Source of the DNA: Gaiellasilicea sp963731615
GTDB lineage: Bacteria; Actinomycetota; Thermoleophilia; Gaiellales; Gaiellaceae
Length of the DNA: 64,000 nt
NCBI GenBank assembly: GCA_963731615.1
Contig: CAVSWD010000005.1
Location: forward strand, 186,001-250,000
Reading direction: 5' to 3'
Made by a program: the position numbers and the translations under genes. Each line of letters begins with the position of its first letter. The first letter of the stretch is position 1. Below the pieces are notes generated by a model. That model ran no database searches and had not been told where the DNA came from. It saw only the letters and a program-made list of their open reading frames with translations. Positions 25,958 through 34,917 of the stretch are shown in pieces.

Positions 25958-26227
25958 TCTGGGAGGTCTTTCAGGCAGGAGCGGAAGGGACAGCCGTTCA
26001 CCCACGGCGGCTCCTTCCACGCGCCCGACCAGGCCTTCGCGGACGCGTACGCGCGCGAGTTCTACGCGCGCCGGGGTGAGTCGGTCGCGCTCTGGGTCGT
26101 GCCGCGCGAGGCGATCACCGCGATCGAGGAGTTCCCGGACGAGTTCGACCTCAAGTACCGCCGCGTCGACGGCTATTCGATCAAGGCTCGGCTGAAGGAG
26201 GCACGTGACCGCGCGGGCACGGTCTGA
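25954..26227 (+). CDS. paaB: 1,2-phenylacetyl-CoA epoxidase subunit B, frame broken once
   Basis: Small subunit of about 90 residues. After a TTG start overlapping the paaA stop (IWEVF), the family sequence continues in another frame as RQERKGQPFTHGGSFHAPD, ESVALWVVPREAI and FKYRR-type EFDLKYRRVDGYSIK. Removing one T from the TTT at 25969-25971 restores the frame, which argues for a homopolymer error rather than gene loss. It overlaps paaC by 23 bases. Confidence 0.88.
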
Positions 26228-26855
26228 GCTGCTGCTTGAGCTCGCCGACGACGAGCTGATCCTCGGCTGGCGCAACTCGGAGTGGACGGGGATCGCGCCG
26301 TTCCTCGAGGAGGACGTCGCCTTCTCCTCGATCGCGCAGAACGAGATCGGGCACGCGCGGGCGCTCTACGAGCTTGCGGCCGCAGAGCTCGGGACGGACG
26401 CCGACGCGCTCGCCTTCGACCGGAAGCCTGACGAGTACCGCTGTGCGCCGCTCGTCCAGCTGCGCTTCGTGCCGGACTGGGCGCGGACGATCGCCCGGCA
26501 CGTGCTCTACGAGACCGCGGACGCGATCCGGATCGAACGGCTGAAGGAGCACGAGGACGCCGAGCTGGCCGGGATCGCAGCCAAGATCGAGCGCGAGGAG
26601 GTCTACCACCGGCTGCATGCCGAGATGTGGCTGGAGCGGCTCGGCCGCGAAGCGCGCTATGTGGACGCGGTCGAGGAGCTGTGGCCCTACGCGCTCGGTG
26701 TGCTCGACCCGTCGCTACGGCCGGCGCTCGCCGAGCGGGTCGGCCGGCCGGAGGTCGAGGCGGTCGAGCGCAGCGTGCCCGGGGCGGAGTTCGCGGAGCT
26801 GTGGAACGAGATGACGATGGTGCGCCGCTCGGCGCCGGTGGGTGCACAGTGGTGA
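26205..26855 (+). CDS. paaC: 1,2-phenylacetyl-CoA epoxidase structural subunit C
   Basis: A 216-residue partner of PaaA with the same ferritin fold: LEEDVAFSSIAQNEIGHARA, FVPDWARTIARHVLYETADA and IEREEVYHRLHAEMW. PaaC supports PaaA structurally. Both ends overlap neighbours (paaB upstream, GTGA with paaD downstream). Confidence 0.94.
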   Translation: MTARARSELLLELADDELILGWRNSEWTGIAPFLEEDVAFSSIAQNEIGHARALYELAAAELGTDADALAFDRKPDEYRCAPLVQLRFVPDWARTIARHVLYETADAIRIERLKEHEDAELAGIAAKIEREEVYHRLHAEMWLERLGREARYVDAVEELWPYALGVLDPSLRPALAERVGRPEVEAVERSVPGAEFAELWNEMTMVRRSAPVGAQW

Positions 26856-27334
26856 CCGCGGCCGCGGTCTGGGACGCGCTCGCCGAGATCCCCGATCCCG
26901 AGATCCCGGTGATCTCGCTCGTCGACCTGGGTGTCGTCAAGGACGTGGCCGTCGACGGCGACCGCGTTCGGATCGAGTTCACGCCGACGTTCATGGGTTG
27001 CCCCGCGCTCGACACGATGCGGACGCAGATGGAGGCGGCCGTGACGGCCCTCGGCGGCGAGCCCGAGGTCGACGTCCTGCTCGACGACTCGTGGTCGACG
27101 GACAAGATCACCCCTGCGGGGCGCGAGAAGCTCCGCGAGGCCGGCTTCGCGCCGCCGTCGCCGCGCGCGGCGGAGCCGCCGACGCTGCTGCAGCTCCAGC
27201 AGGCCGTCCACCGCTGTCCCTACTGCGGCTCCGCGGAGACGCGGCTCGAGAACATCTTCGGCCCCACACCATGCCGCTCGCTGCGCTACTGCGACAGCTG
27301 CCGGCAGCCGTTCGAGCAGTTCAAGACGATCTAG
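26852..27334 (+). CDS. paaD: Phenylacetyl-CoA epoxidase maturation protein PaaD
   Basis: A 160-residue protein: an N-terminal MIP18/DUF59 domain (EIPDPEIPVISLVDLG, PTFMGCPALDTM) and a C-terminal zinc ribbon (CPYCGS and CDSC). PaaD is needed to assemble the metal cofactors of the epoxidase. The usual reductase gene paaE does not follow; instead the next gene is convergent and one base away. Confidence 0.93.
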   Translation: MTAAAVWDALAEIPDPEIPVISLVDLGVVKDVAVDGDRVRIEFTPTFMGCPALDTMRTQMEAAVTALGGEPEVDVLLDDSWSTDKITPAGREKLREAGFAPPSPRAAEPPTLLQLQQAVHRCPYCGSAETRLENIFGPTPCRSLRYCDSCRQPFEQFKTI

Positions 27335-27637
27335 CTAGACGGCTGCGTAATCGAGCTCGAGGAAGTCGCTCACCTCGGACAGCCAACGCTCCTGCACGAA
27401 CCGGACGTGCGTCGGGTGGTCGTTGTAGCGTTCGTAGGCGGAGCGATCCGCGAACTCCATCGAGATCCCGAAGCGGTAGTCGTTCTTCGGGCTGACCTCG
27501 GCCAAGAGCTCGAATGTCTCGACGCCGGGAATGCTCGCGAGCCGCTCGGCCGCCTCCAGGAAATCCCGCTCGCCGTCGGATCCCGAGGGATGCACGAGCG
27601 TGAACGCGACGGTATGCCGGATCCGTTCCGCGACCAT
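27335..27637 (-). CDS. Dabb (stress-responsive A/B barrel) domain protein
   Basis: A 100-residue dimeric alpha/beta-barrel protein: RHTVAFTLVHPSG at the start, KNDYRFGISMEFADRSAYERY and the closing HPTHVRFVQERW. Relatives include plant stress proteins, olivetolic acid cyclase and bacterial enzymes acting on small aromatics. Function here unknown; converges with paaD. Confidence 0.82.
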   Translation of the reverse strand: MVAERIRHTVAFTLVHPSGSDGERDFLEAAERLASIPGVETFELLAEVSPKNDYRFGISMEFADRSAYERYNDHPTHVRFVQERWLSEVSDFLELDYAAV

Positions 27638-27648
27638 CGGGCGGAAGG

Positions 27649-28086
27649 CTAATCGGTCGGCCGGTCGAGGACGTAGTGCGTGTCGCCCGCCCAGATTCCG
27701 ACTTGCTCGTCATCCGGGTACTCGACGATCCCGAACTCGTTCTTCGTCGAGAGGATCGCGACACGCGCCGTCACCTCGGTCGCGTTCCGTACTTGGTGGG
27801 CGCCCGCGGGGCCGGCCGGGAAGCACACGACCTCGCCCCGGTCGAGCACACGTTCGCTCTCGGGCGTTCGGATCGTCACCTGGCCTTCGAGCACGATCAG
27901 CCACTCCTCGTCGGTCCATTCGAAGTGGTACGGGCCGATCGCCTCGCCCGCCGGCAGGTCGTAGATGCTCATCCCGAGGTGCACTGCTCCGAGCTTCGCG
28001 CCGACACGGGCGGCCCGGCACCGGTACCCCGGCGCCTCCGCCGGCCCCTCGTCCGTCTCACCGTCGAAGAGATTGAACGTCTCCAA
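27649..28086 (-). CDS. Cupin-domain protein
   Basis: About 145 residues with the two cupin motifs recognisable as YHFEWTDEEWLIVLEGQVTI and GEVVCFPAGPAGAHQVRN. It probably binds a metal through the H/E/H set. The start is uncertain (TTG 28086, three bases after the upstream YCII stop). It forms a small run with the YCII and Dabb genes. Confidence 0.8.
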   Translation of the reverse strand: METFNLFDGETDEGPAEAPGYRCRAARVGAKLGAVHLGMSIYDLPAGEAIGPYHFEWTDEEWLIVLEGQVTIRTPESERVLDRGEVVCFPAGPAGAHQVRNATEVTARVAILSTKNEFGIVEYPDDEQVGIWAGDTHYVLDRPTD

Positions 28087-28088
28087 GG

Positions 28089-28439
28089 TCAGCTCCCCCA
28101 CAGCGGCCGGACTTCGATCGTGCCGGACTGGGCGACAGGGTGTCCGGCCGCAATCTCGACGGCCTCGTCGAGGCTGCCGCACTCGATGAGGTCGAAGCCG
28201 CCGACCGCCTCCTTCGTCTCGGCGAACGGGCCGTCGGTGATCGTCGGCTTGCCGCCGCGAACGCGGACGGAGCGAGCCCGGCGCGGCGGCGCCAGCTGGT
28301 CGCCGGTGATCCAGCTGCCCCGTGCCTGGAGGTCGTCCAGCCAGGGGAAGCTCTCCTCGTCGGGAGTGTCCGTCGGTTCAGGCTCGGTCTGGGCGTCCAT
28401 GTTCTCGGCGTCCCAGCAGACCAGCAGCAGGTACTTCAT
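28089..28439 (-). CDS. YCII/DGPF-domain protein
   Basis: A 116-residue YCII-related protein beginning MKYLLLVCWDAENM and carrying the family signature TDGPFAETKEAVGGFDLIE. DGPF proteins are often encoded beside ECF sigma factors, but none is nearby. A GAGGAT-type ribosome-binding site precedes the ATG. Function unknown. Confidence 0.87.
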   Translation of the reverse strand: MKYLLLVCWDAENMDAQTEPEPTDTPDEESFPWLDDLQARGSWITGDQLAPPRRARSVRVRGGKPTITDGPFAETKEAVGGFDLIECGSLDEAVEIAAGHPVAQSGTIEVRPLWGS

Positions 28440-28537
28440 CCTCGCTCCTTCTCGTCGTTGATCAGCCTTGTCCATTGGAGGACGAACGCGCCGGACCGGA
28501 ATCGACACTTTTGCACTGCGCCCGTCGGCGCAGCGGA

Positions 28538-29023
28538 TTAAGCGCGGGCGAAACGCTTGCCGGACGCCGCGACGCGCGCCAGGGCGACGTCGGGCAGTGG
28601 CCCGCCGGACTGGGCTCGCAGCAGGTAGCGCGTGTGGGTCTTCGGGGAGGTGACGCAGCGCCAGGCAATCCATTCGCCCTTCTCGCCGCCGTAGTAGACC
28701 CTGTTCCCGTCCATCTGCAGGATCCGGTGAAACGAGCCCTGGAGGTCGCACTCCATCCCCCGCGGCAGTCGCTCGACGCGGAAGGTGAACCTGTCGGCAG
28801 AGCTCCTGTGCTTGAAGGTGACGACGAGCTTGCCGCCCTGAAGCTGCCAGCGCTCGTAGCGGTAGCCGAGCGGGAGTCGGGTCGGCAGGTAGGACGCATC
28901 GCCGGCCTTCGCCTGGATCCGCTTCAGCGTGAACGTGGGTACCTGCGCGCCACGAGCGGCGGCGGCCGGGCCGACAAGCATGGCCGCGCAGAGGGCCGCA
29001 GCGATGGGCACGAGTCGGCTCAC
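28538..29023 (-). CDS. Secreted protein of unknown function
   Basis: About 161 residues: a GTG start, a signal peptide (LVPIAAALCAAMLVGPAAAARG) and a soluble domain with two cysteines (ECDLQG and WRCVTS) that may form a disulfide. The sequence YRYERWQLQGGKLVVTFKH suggests a beta-rich fold. No family recognised. It is followed by a roughly 100-bp gap before the YCII gene in which I see no gene. Confidence 0.65.
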   Translation of the reverse strand: MSRLVPIAAALCAAMLVGPAAAARGAQVPTFTLKRIQAKAGDASYLPTRLPLGYRYERWQLQGGKLVVTFKHRSSADRFTFRVERLPRGMECDLQGSFHRILQMDGNRVYYGGEKGEWIAWRCVTSPKTHTRYLLRAQSGGPLPDVALARVAASGKRFARA

Positions 29024-29087
29024 GACTCCATCGTGCCCGCGGCACGTAAAGCTCCGATTGCCCACGTGTGCGGATTCTGTTCGCGCC

Positions 29088-30129
29088 TCAGAGCAGCACG
29101 AGCCGGTCGCGATGCACCGCCTCGACGTTCGGCGGACGGCCGGCGAGCTCGGCCGCGTCGACCGACGCGATCCCGCGCGCGAACGGGTTGCCGTCCTCGC
29201 CGCGGAGCTCGACGCCGTCCCCGGCGCTGAACTCGGGCGTCCAGCCGACGACGCCGACCGCCAGCAGGCTCCCGCCTGCCGCCACCGCCCGCTTCGCGCC
29301 GTCGTCGACGGCGATCGTCGCGTCGATCCGCTTGCCGAAGCGGAGCCAGAGCTTGTAGGCCGAGCCGGATTCCGAGGCGGCGGCGAACCGCGTGCCAACC
29401 CCCTCGCCCGCGACCAGCGGGCCGAGGACCGCTGCGCCGGTCCCGCCGGCGATCACGGTCGGGATCCCGGCCGCCGCCGCAAGCTCGGCCGCCTGCACCT
29501 TGCTCTCCATTCCACCGCGACCGATCGTCGAGCCGGCACCGAAGGCGGCCGCGTGGACTCCCGTGCCCTCGTCGATCAGCGTCGCCTCGGGAGACGCCGG
29601 GTCGTGCGTATAGACGCCGTCCACAGAGGTCAGGAGCACGAGCAGCCTGGCGCCGCTGAGGACCGCGACCTGCGCTGCGAGCGAGTCGTTGTCGCCGAAG
29701 CTGATCTCGTCGGTCGCGGTCGCGTCGTTCTCGTTCACGACCGGCACCGCGCCGAGCGAGAAGAGCGCGTCGAGGGTGCCGCGAACGTTGACGTACGCGC
29801 GCCGGTCGGCGATCTCGGCGCCGGTGAGCAGCACCTGCGCCGCGCGGAGCCCGTTGCGGGCGAAAACCTCTTCCCACGCCCGCTGCAGCCGCGACTGGCC
29901 GAGCGCCGACGCCGCCTGGAGCCGCGGCAGCGAGCGCGGCCGCGAGGTCAGGCCCGAACAGCGGCAGCCCGAGTGCGATCGCGCCGGAGGAGACCACGCA
30001 CACCGGCGTCCCGCCGCCGACGAGCTCGGCGATCTCGGCCGCGCGCGCTCGCAGCAGCTCCCGACGGACGCGTCCGCGCCCGTCGGCGACGAGCGCCGAG
30101 CCGAGCTTGACGACGACCGGACGGCTCAA
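29088..30129 (-). CDS. proB: Glutamate 5-kinase, frame broken once
   Basis: First enzyme of proline synthesis, of about 346 residues: kinase domain (VVVKLGSALVADGRG, VCVVSSGAIALGLPLFG, NENDATATDEISFGDNDSLAA, GRGGMESKVQAA) plus a C-terminal PUA domain (SLLAVGVVGWTPEFSAGDGV to the end). The frame changes within the CCC at 29953-29955; deleting one base gives FGLTSRPRSLPRLQAAS, as the family expects. The TTG start overlaps the proA stop, giving the unusual order proA then proB. Confidence 0.9.
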
Positions 30130-31388
30130 CGGCTCTGCGTGCCGTCGCCGACGACGCGGTACTGGCGCAGCCAGAGGTCGCGGTAGGTCACCGGGCCGCG
30201 CGGGCCCGGCACCCAGTCGACGTTGATGCCCGTCTCCGGCGCGCCGGTCAGGGCAAACCCGTCGGTGAACCGCGTCGACACCTGCCAGAACGCAGCCGTG
30301 CCGCGATAGCGCGCGAGGAAGAGGTCGGCGACCGCCTTGTCCTCGCAGACGATCGTCGCAGCGAGGGCCGAGGTCTCGCCGTTTGCGATCGCAGCTGCCT
30401 CCTCGGGGCCGTCGACGATCTCGACCGTGACGGTGGCAACGCGGTCGGGGTCGGTGGCCCATTCATGCCCGAGCTCGACATCGAGCGCCGCCATCTCCGT
30501 GCCGGCGGCCCGCGCCCGTTCGGTGCCGCGCGGCTCGATCCCGAGCCGCGCGAGCAGCGGCACGATCCGCTCCAGCATCGCCACGGACGCGTCGTCGACC
30601 AGGAGCAGGTTCAGCCGGTTGCAGACACCGAGGCGGTCGAGGCTCGCCGTGACGATCGCCTCGACCTTGTCCGGATCGGCCGACGCGGCGACGTAGAGCA
30701 CGCCGCCGCCCTCGGCATGGGCGAGCGTCCGGACCCCGTGCTCGGCAGCGTGCCGGGCGAGTTCGGCCGTGGTCTCGCCGCTCCCGCGCAGGATCACGAG
30801 CGGCACGAGCCGCGGCAGCGAGACGAGCACGCGCGCGCCCTCGCGCTCGGGCGAGCGCACGAGCCCGACGGCCTCGGGTGGCAGGCCTGCCTCGGCGAGC
30901 GCAGGGCGCAGCACGTCGTCGACGAGAGCGGTGACCGTTCGGAGAGCGGCTCCACCCGTGCGGAGCACGGCTCCGTTCAGGCTCTTCAACAGCTGGCCGG
31001 CGACGTCGACGGCGACGTTCGGGCGCGCCTCGAAGTTGGCGCCGACGACTCCGATCGGGATCCGCCGCTCGGACACGTCGAGTCCGTTCGGCAGCCGCCA
31101 GGATTCGATCTCGCGGTCGAGCGGGGGCAGCGCCGCAAGGTCACGCAGCTGCGACTCGATCGCCGCGAGCCGCGGCCCGTCGAGGCGCAGCCGGTCGCGC
31201 GCGCCGGCGTCGAGGCCCTCAGCCGCGGCGACGTCGGCAGCGTTCGCGGCGAGAATCGAGTCATGGCACGCCGGCACGCGTTCGGCCGCGAGCGAGAGTG
31301 CCGCCGTCACGAGTGCATCGGCCAGGCGCGGCACCGCTTCGTGGACGGCAGCAGCCTCGCGGGCGACCGAATCCTGGAGTGTGACCAT
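30126..31388 (-). CDS. proA: Gamma-glutamyl phosphate reductase
   Basis: A 420-residue NADPH-dependent reductase of the aldehyde dehydrogenase superfamily, second step of proline synthesis. Key pieces: FEARPNVAVDVAGQLLKSLN, VLRTGGAALRT, the catalytic-cysteine region DRLGVCNRLNLLLVDD, and FTDGFALTGAPETGINVDWV. Its -10 box shares two bases with that of mutS2 on the other strand. Proline biosynthesis is completed by a proC outside the window. Confidence 0.93.
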   Translation of the reverse strand: MVTLQDSVAREAAAVHEAVPRLADALVTAALSLAAERVPACHDSILAANAADVAAAEGLDAGARDRLRLDGPRLAAIESQLRDLAALPPLDREIESWRLPNGLDVSERRIPIGVVGANFEARPNVAVDVAGQLLKSLNGAVLRTGGAALRTVTALVDDVLRPALAEAGLPPEAVGLVRSPEREGARVLVSLPRLVPLVILRGSGETTAELARHAAEHGVRTLAHAEGGGVLYVAASADPDKVEAIVTASLDRLGVCNRLNLLLVDDASVAMLERIVPLLARLGIEPRGTERARAAGTEMAALDVELGHEWATDPDRVATVTVEIVDGPEEAAAIANGETSALAATIVCEDKAVADLFLARYRGTAAFWQVSTRFTDGFALTGAPETGINVDWVPGPRGPVTYRDLWLRQYRVVGDGTQSR

Positions 31389-31394
31389 GGTCTG

Positions 31395-31404
31395 AACCTA
31401 CACT
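31395..31404. promoter_or_regulatory. Overlapping divergent -10 boxes of proA and mutS2
   Basis: In AACCTACACT the minus-strand TAGGTT (31395-31400) is six bases from the proA ATG and the plus-strand TACACT (31399-31404) is six bases from the mutS2 GTG. The two hexamers share the central TA, so the two leaderless promoters should exclude one another. Confidence 0.6.
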
Positions 31405-31410
31405 CGTCCG

Positions 31411-33780
31411 GTGGATCCCAACGCCCTCGTCGCGCTGGAGTTTCCCGCGATCGCGGAGCGGATCGCACGTGCGACCGCGACCGAGCACGGCGCCGAGCTC
31501 GCGCGCTCGCTGCTGCCGTCGCCCGATGCCGGGCGAGGTCGCGCACCGCCAGGCGCTGACGGCCGAGGCGATCGGGCTCCTCGACACTGCCGACGAGCCT
31601 CCGCTCGACGGGATCCGCGACGTCCGCGAGGCGGCCGCGCTCGCAGCTCGCGGCGGCGTGCTCACGACCAGGGCGCTGCGCGACGTCGCCGCCACGGTGG
31701 GCGGCGCGCTGCGGGCGCGGGCAGCGCTCGACGGGGCCGATGCGGTACCGCTCCTATGCGAGCTCGCGGCGGCGATCGACACGAGCCTGGCGCCGCTCGT
31801 GAAGGCGATCGACCGCGCCGTCGAGCCGGACGGATCCGACCTGAAGGACAACGCTTCGCCACGGCTCCGCAAGCTCCGTGTCGAGCTGCGCACCGGCAGG
31901 CAGCGCGTGACGGAGAAGCTCGAGCAGCTCGTTCGCAAGACGGGCGTTCGCGAGCACCTTCAGGAGGATTTCGTCACCCAACGAGGCGGCCGGCCGGTGC
32001 TGGCCGTGAAGGCAAGCTCGCGGAGCAGCGTCCCGGGCATCGTCCACGACTCGTCCGACTCGGGCCAGACGCTGTTCGTCGAGCCGTTCGACGTCGTCGA
32101 GCTCAACAACCGCCAGTCGGAGGCCGCCGGAGCGGAACGTGAGGAAGCCGAGCGGATCCTGCGCGAGCTCTCGAGTGCGGTCGGTGAACGCGCGGGCGCT
32201 CTCGAGCTCGTCGTCGACGCGACCGCGCGGATCGACGTGGCGGTTGCGCTGGGCAGCGTCTCGCGCGGCTGGCGCGGGACGGCCGTCGCCGTCTCGGAGG
32301 AGGTGCAGCTCGTCGGTGCCACGGCATCCGTTGCTCGAGCCCGCGACCGCGGTCCCGATCGACCTCGAGCTAGGTGAGCTTCGCGCCCTCGTGATCAGCG
32401 GCCCGAACACCGGCGGCAAGACGGTCGCCCTGAAGACGCTCGGGCTTGCCGCGCTCCTGCACCAGTCGGGCCTGAGGCCGCCTGCGGCGACGGCGGCACT
32501 GCCGGTCTTCGACGAGGTGCTCGCAGACATCGGCGACCCGCAGTCGATCGAGATGAGCCTGTCGACCTTCTCGGGCCACGTCGCGAATCTCGTCTCGATC
32601 CTCGCGTCGGCCCGCGAGCGCTCGCTGGTGCTCGTCGACGAGCTCGCCTCCGGCACCGACCCGGTCGAAGGCTCGGCGCTGGCGCAGGCCCTGCTCGCCC
32701 GGCTTGCGCGAGCAGGCCCGGCTGACCGTTGTGACGACGCACTACCCGGAGCTGAAGGAGTGGGCGAGCGCGACCGACGGGGTCGCGAATGCGGCGACCG
32801 GGTTCGACCCGGACACGCACGAGCCGCTCTACCGCATCGCGTTGGGGCGACCAGGTGTCTCGCACGCGCTCCGGATCGCGGAGCGGCTCGGGCTCGACGG
32901 AGCCGTCGTCGCCGACGCCCGCGAGCGCGTCGCACCCGAGCGGCTCCGAATCGAGGAGCTCCTCGCAGAGGCCGAGGGAGCGGAGCGCGCCGCGACCGAG
33001 GAGCGCGCCGCGGCTCGGCTCGAGCATGTCGCCGCCGCCGAGCTCGCCGAGCAGGCCCGCGAACGTGAGGCAGTGCTCGACGAAGCGATCGCGGCTGTCC
33101 GCGCGTCGGCGGCAAGCGAGCGCGAACGCGCGGCCGCGGAGGCGTTCCGCGACCTCGCCGCGGCCCGTGAGGAGCTGGCAGCGCTGCGCGAGGAGATCCG
33201 TGTGGCTCGGCGGAAGGACCGCGAGTCGCGCCGGGCGACACCGGCCGCCGCCCGAGAGCGCGACCGTCGGCTCGGAGCGGCGGCGGAGCGGGCCGAGCTG
33301 GCGGAGAGCGCGATCAGGGCGCTCGACGAGCCGCTTACGCCTGCCGGGCCACTCGCCGCGGGGGATCCCGTCGAGGCGCCGTCCCTCGGCGTCCACGGCA
33401 CGATCGCCGCGATCGAGGGCGACGAGGCCGAGGTGGTGGGACCCGCCGGCCACCGGCTTCGAGTACCGCTCGCGCGCCTGCGGCCTTCTCGCATCCGCGA
33501 GCAGGAGCAGGAGGCACCCGTGCGCGTGATCGCCGCCGCCCGCGGCGACGTCGGCGACGAGCTCGACGTGCGTGGTCAACGAGCGCAGGAAGCGCGAGAG
33601 GCCGTACGGTCGTTCGTGGACGACGCGGCGCTCGCCGGCCTCCCGACGGTGCGGGTCGTTCACGGCCGCGGCACCGGGGCCGTCCGCGCGGCCGTCCGCG
33701 AGGAGCTGGACGGCCATCCGCTCGTCGAGCGTTGCGAGAGCGAGTCGGCCGACGGCGCGACCGTGGCGCATCTCGGCTAG
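31411..33780 (+). CDS. mutS2: Endonuclease MutS2, frame broken three times
   Basis: A MutS-family ATPase of about 790 residues with a C-terminal Smr nuclease domain, implicated in suppressing homologous recombination and rescuing collided ribosomes. In order: N-terminal helical and clamp regions (31411 to about 32320), ATPase with Walker A GPNTGGKTVALKT, FSGHVANLVSIL and Walker B LVDELASGTDP, a long coiled coil rich in Ala/Glu/Arg (about 32940-33330), and Smr (LDVRGQRAQEAREAV, VVHGRGTGAVR). Frame changes lie near 31530, 32320 and at the TT of 32704. All motifs survive. Confidence 0.9.
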
Positions 33781-34407
33781 GCGGGCTCCTCGACGACCTT
33801 CGCGGCGTAGAGCTGGTACGGAAGCGCCTCGAGGACGCGAAGCCGCGGCTCGGGCACGTCGAAGAAACGTCCAAGCGCGAGCGGTTCCAGCCACGCCAGG
33901 TCGGCGCGCGAGGCGAGCACGCGCCCGACCGCCGTGCGGTCGCCTCCGAGCGCGACGTGCTCAACACGCTCGCGCCACGGCCCGAGCACGCGCGCGGTTT
34001 CGGAGGCCGCGGCGTCGATCAGCCCGCGCTCCTGCTCGCCGCGCCGGCGCCGGAAGCGGTTCGCCGACGAGCCGCCCTTCTTGTGGCGGCCCTTGACGAA
34101 CCGCGAGCCGACTTTCGAGGCGACGAAGCTGCTCGCCCTCGAACACGCCGACGGCGTACCCGCCCAGCCGGACGAGTAGGACGGCGACCCGCGGCTCCAG
34201 TTCGAGCGCTTCGAGCAGCGGCCCCGCGCGGACGACCTCGTACTCGCCCTCGTGGTCGAGCCCGAACGGCGGCGTGACGGTGAAGGCTCCGTCGTTCAGC
34301 TCGATCCGGGCGCTGCCGTCGCGGTAGACAGCTCGTCCTGCCGATCCATCGAGCGCACCGAGCCGCTTTGCCAGGTTCGCCCGGCCGATGTAGCGGGTGT
34401 CGCCCAC
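33777..34407 (-). CDS. acVLRF1-family peptidyl-tRNA hydrolase, frame broken once
   Basis: A bacterial relative of Vms1/ANKZF1, which releases nascent chains in ribosome quality control. The N-terminal half has ALELEPRVAVLLVRLGGYAV; after a frame change at the AA of 34126-34127 it continues as FVASKVGSRFVKGRHKKGGS, the basic catalytic loop where the family has a GGQ-like motif (here GGSS), then NRFRRRRGEQE and LGPWRERVEHVALGGD. GTG 34407 is chosen because TACCGT lies exactly six bases before it. It converges with mutS2, overlapping by four bases. Confidence 0.8.
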
Positions 34408-34464
34408 GGTGACACGGTACGCAGAGCACGCCGCACCGCGAGTCGACCAGCCACAATGAGCGCG

Positions 34465-34908
34465 ATGAGCGCCGCCCTGCCCGCGAAAGTCGCCGTCGCC
34501 GCGATCCTGGTCGTGCTCGCCGCCGGCTGCGGCGGTGGGTCGAGCCGCGACGACTTTGTCGACGACGCGCTCGGGGTCTGCCGCACGTCGAACGAGCGCG
34601 TGAAGGCGCTCGGGACTCCCGATTCGTTCACGTCGACACAGCTGTACGGGCGGCAGGCGAAGGACGCCGTGGGCGACGAGATCGAGGAGCTCAGGAAGCT
34701 GACCCCGCCCAAGGATCTGGAGTCGGCCTTCGCGGCCTATGTCGCCACCCTCGAGCAGCGACAACGGCAGCTCGATCTCCTCATCGACGCCGCCGACGAG
34801 AACGACGGCGAGGCGATCCAGGACATCGGCACCGAGCTGGACGTCCTCACCGCGCGCGGGCGAGCGCAGGCGCGCCAGGCCGGAATCGCCGAGTGCGAGC
34901 AAGGGTAG
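34465..34908 (+). CDS. Lipoprotein, paralogue 1
   Basis: A 147-residue lipoprotein (VAAILVVLAAGCGGGSS, lipobox AAGC) with a mainly helical domain. The pattern EEIEELRKLTPPKDL through AAYVATLEQRQRQLDLLIDAA and a final IAECEQG mirrors the gene at 35147, which has exactly the same length and the same closing LECxxG cysteine. The second of two in-frame ATGs is chosen (CACAAT seven bases upstream). Only the selenoprotein candidate separates the paralogues. Function unknown. Confidence 0.7.
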   Translation: MSAALPAKVAVAAILVVLAAGCGGGSSRDDFVDDALGVCRTSNERVKALGTPDSFTSTQLYGRQAKDAVGDEIEELRKLTPPKDLESAFAAYVATLEQRQRQLDLLIDAADENDGEAIQDIGTELDVLTARGRAQARQAGIAECEQG

Positions 34909-34911
34909 GCT
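34906..34911 (+). promoter_or_regulatory. -10 box of the selenoprotein candidate
   Basis: TAGGCT followed by exactly six bases and the ATG at 34918, the same geometry as other leaderless genes in the window. It supports an independent transcript beginning at this ATG. Confidence 0.6.
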
Positions 34912-34917
34912 GAGCTC

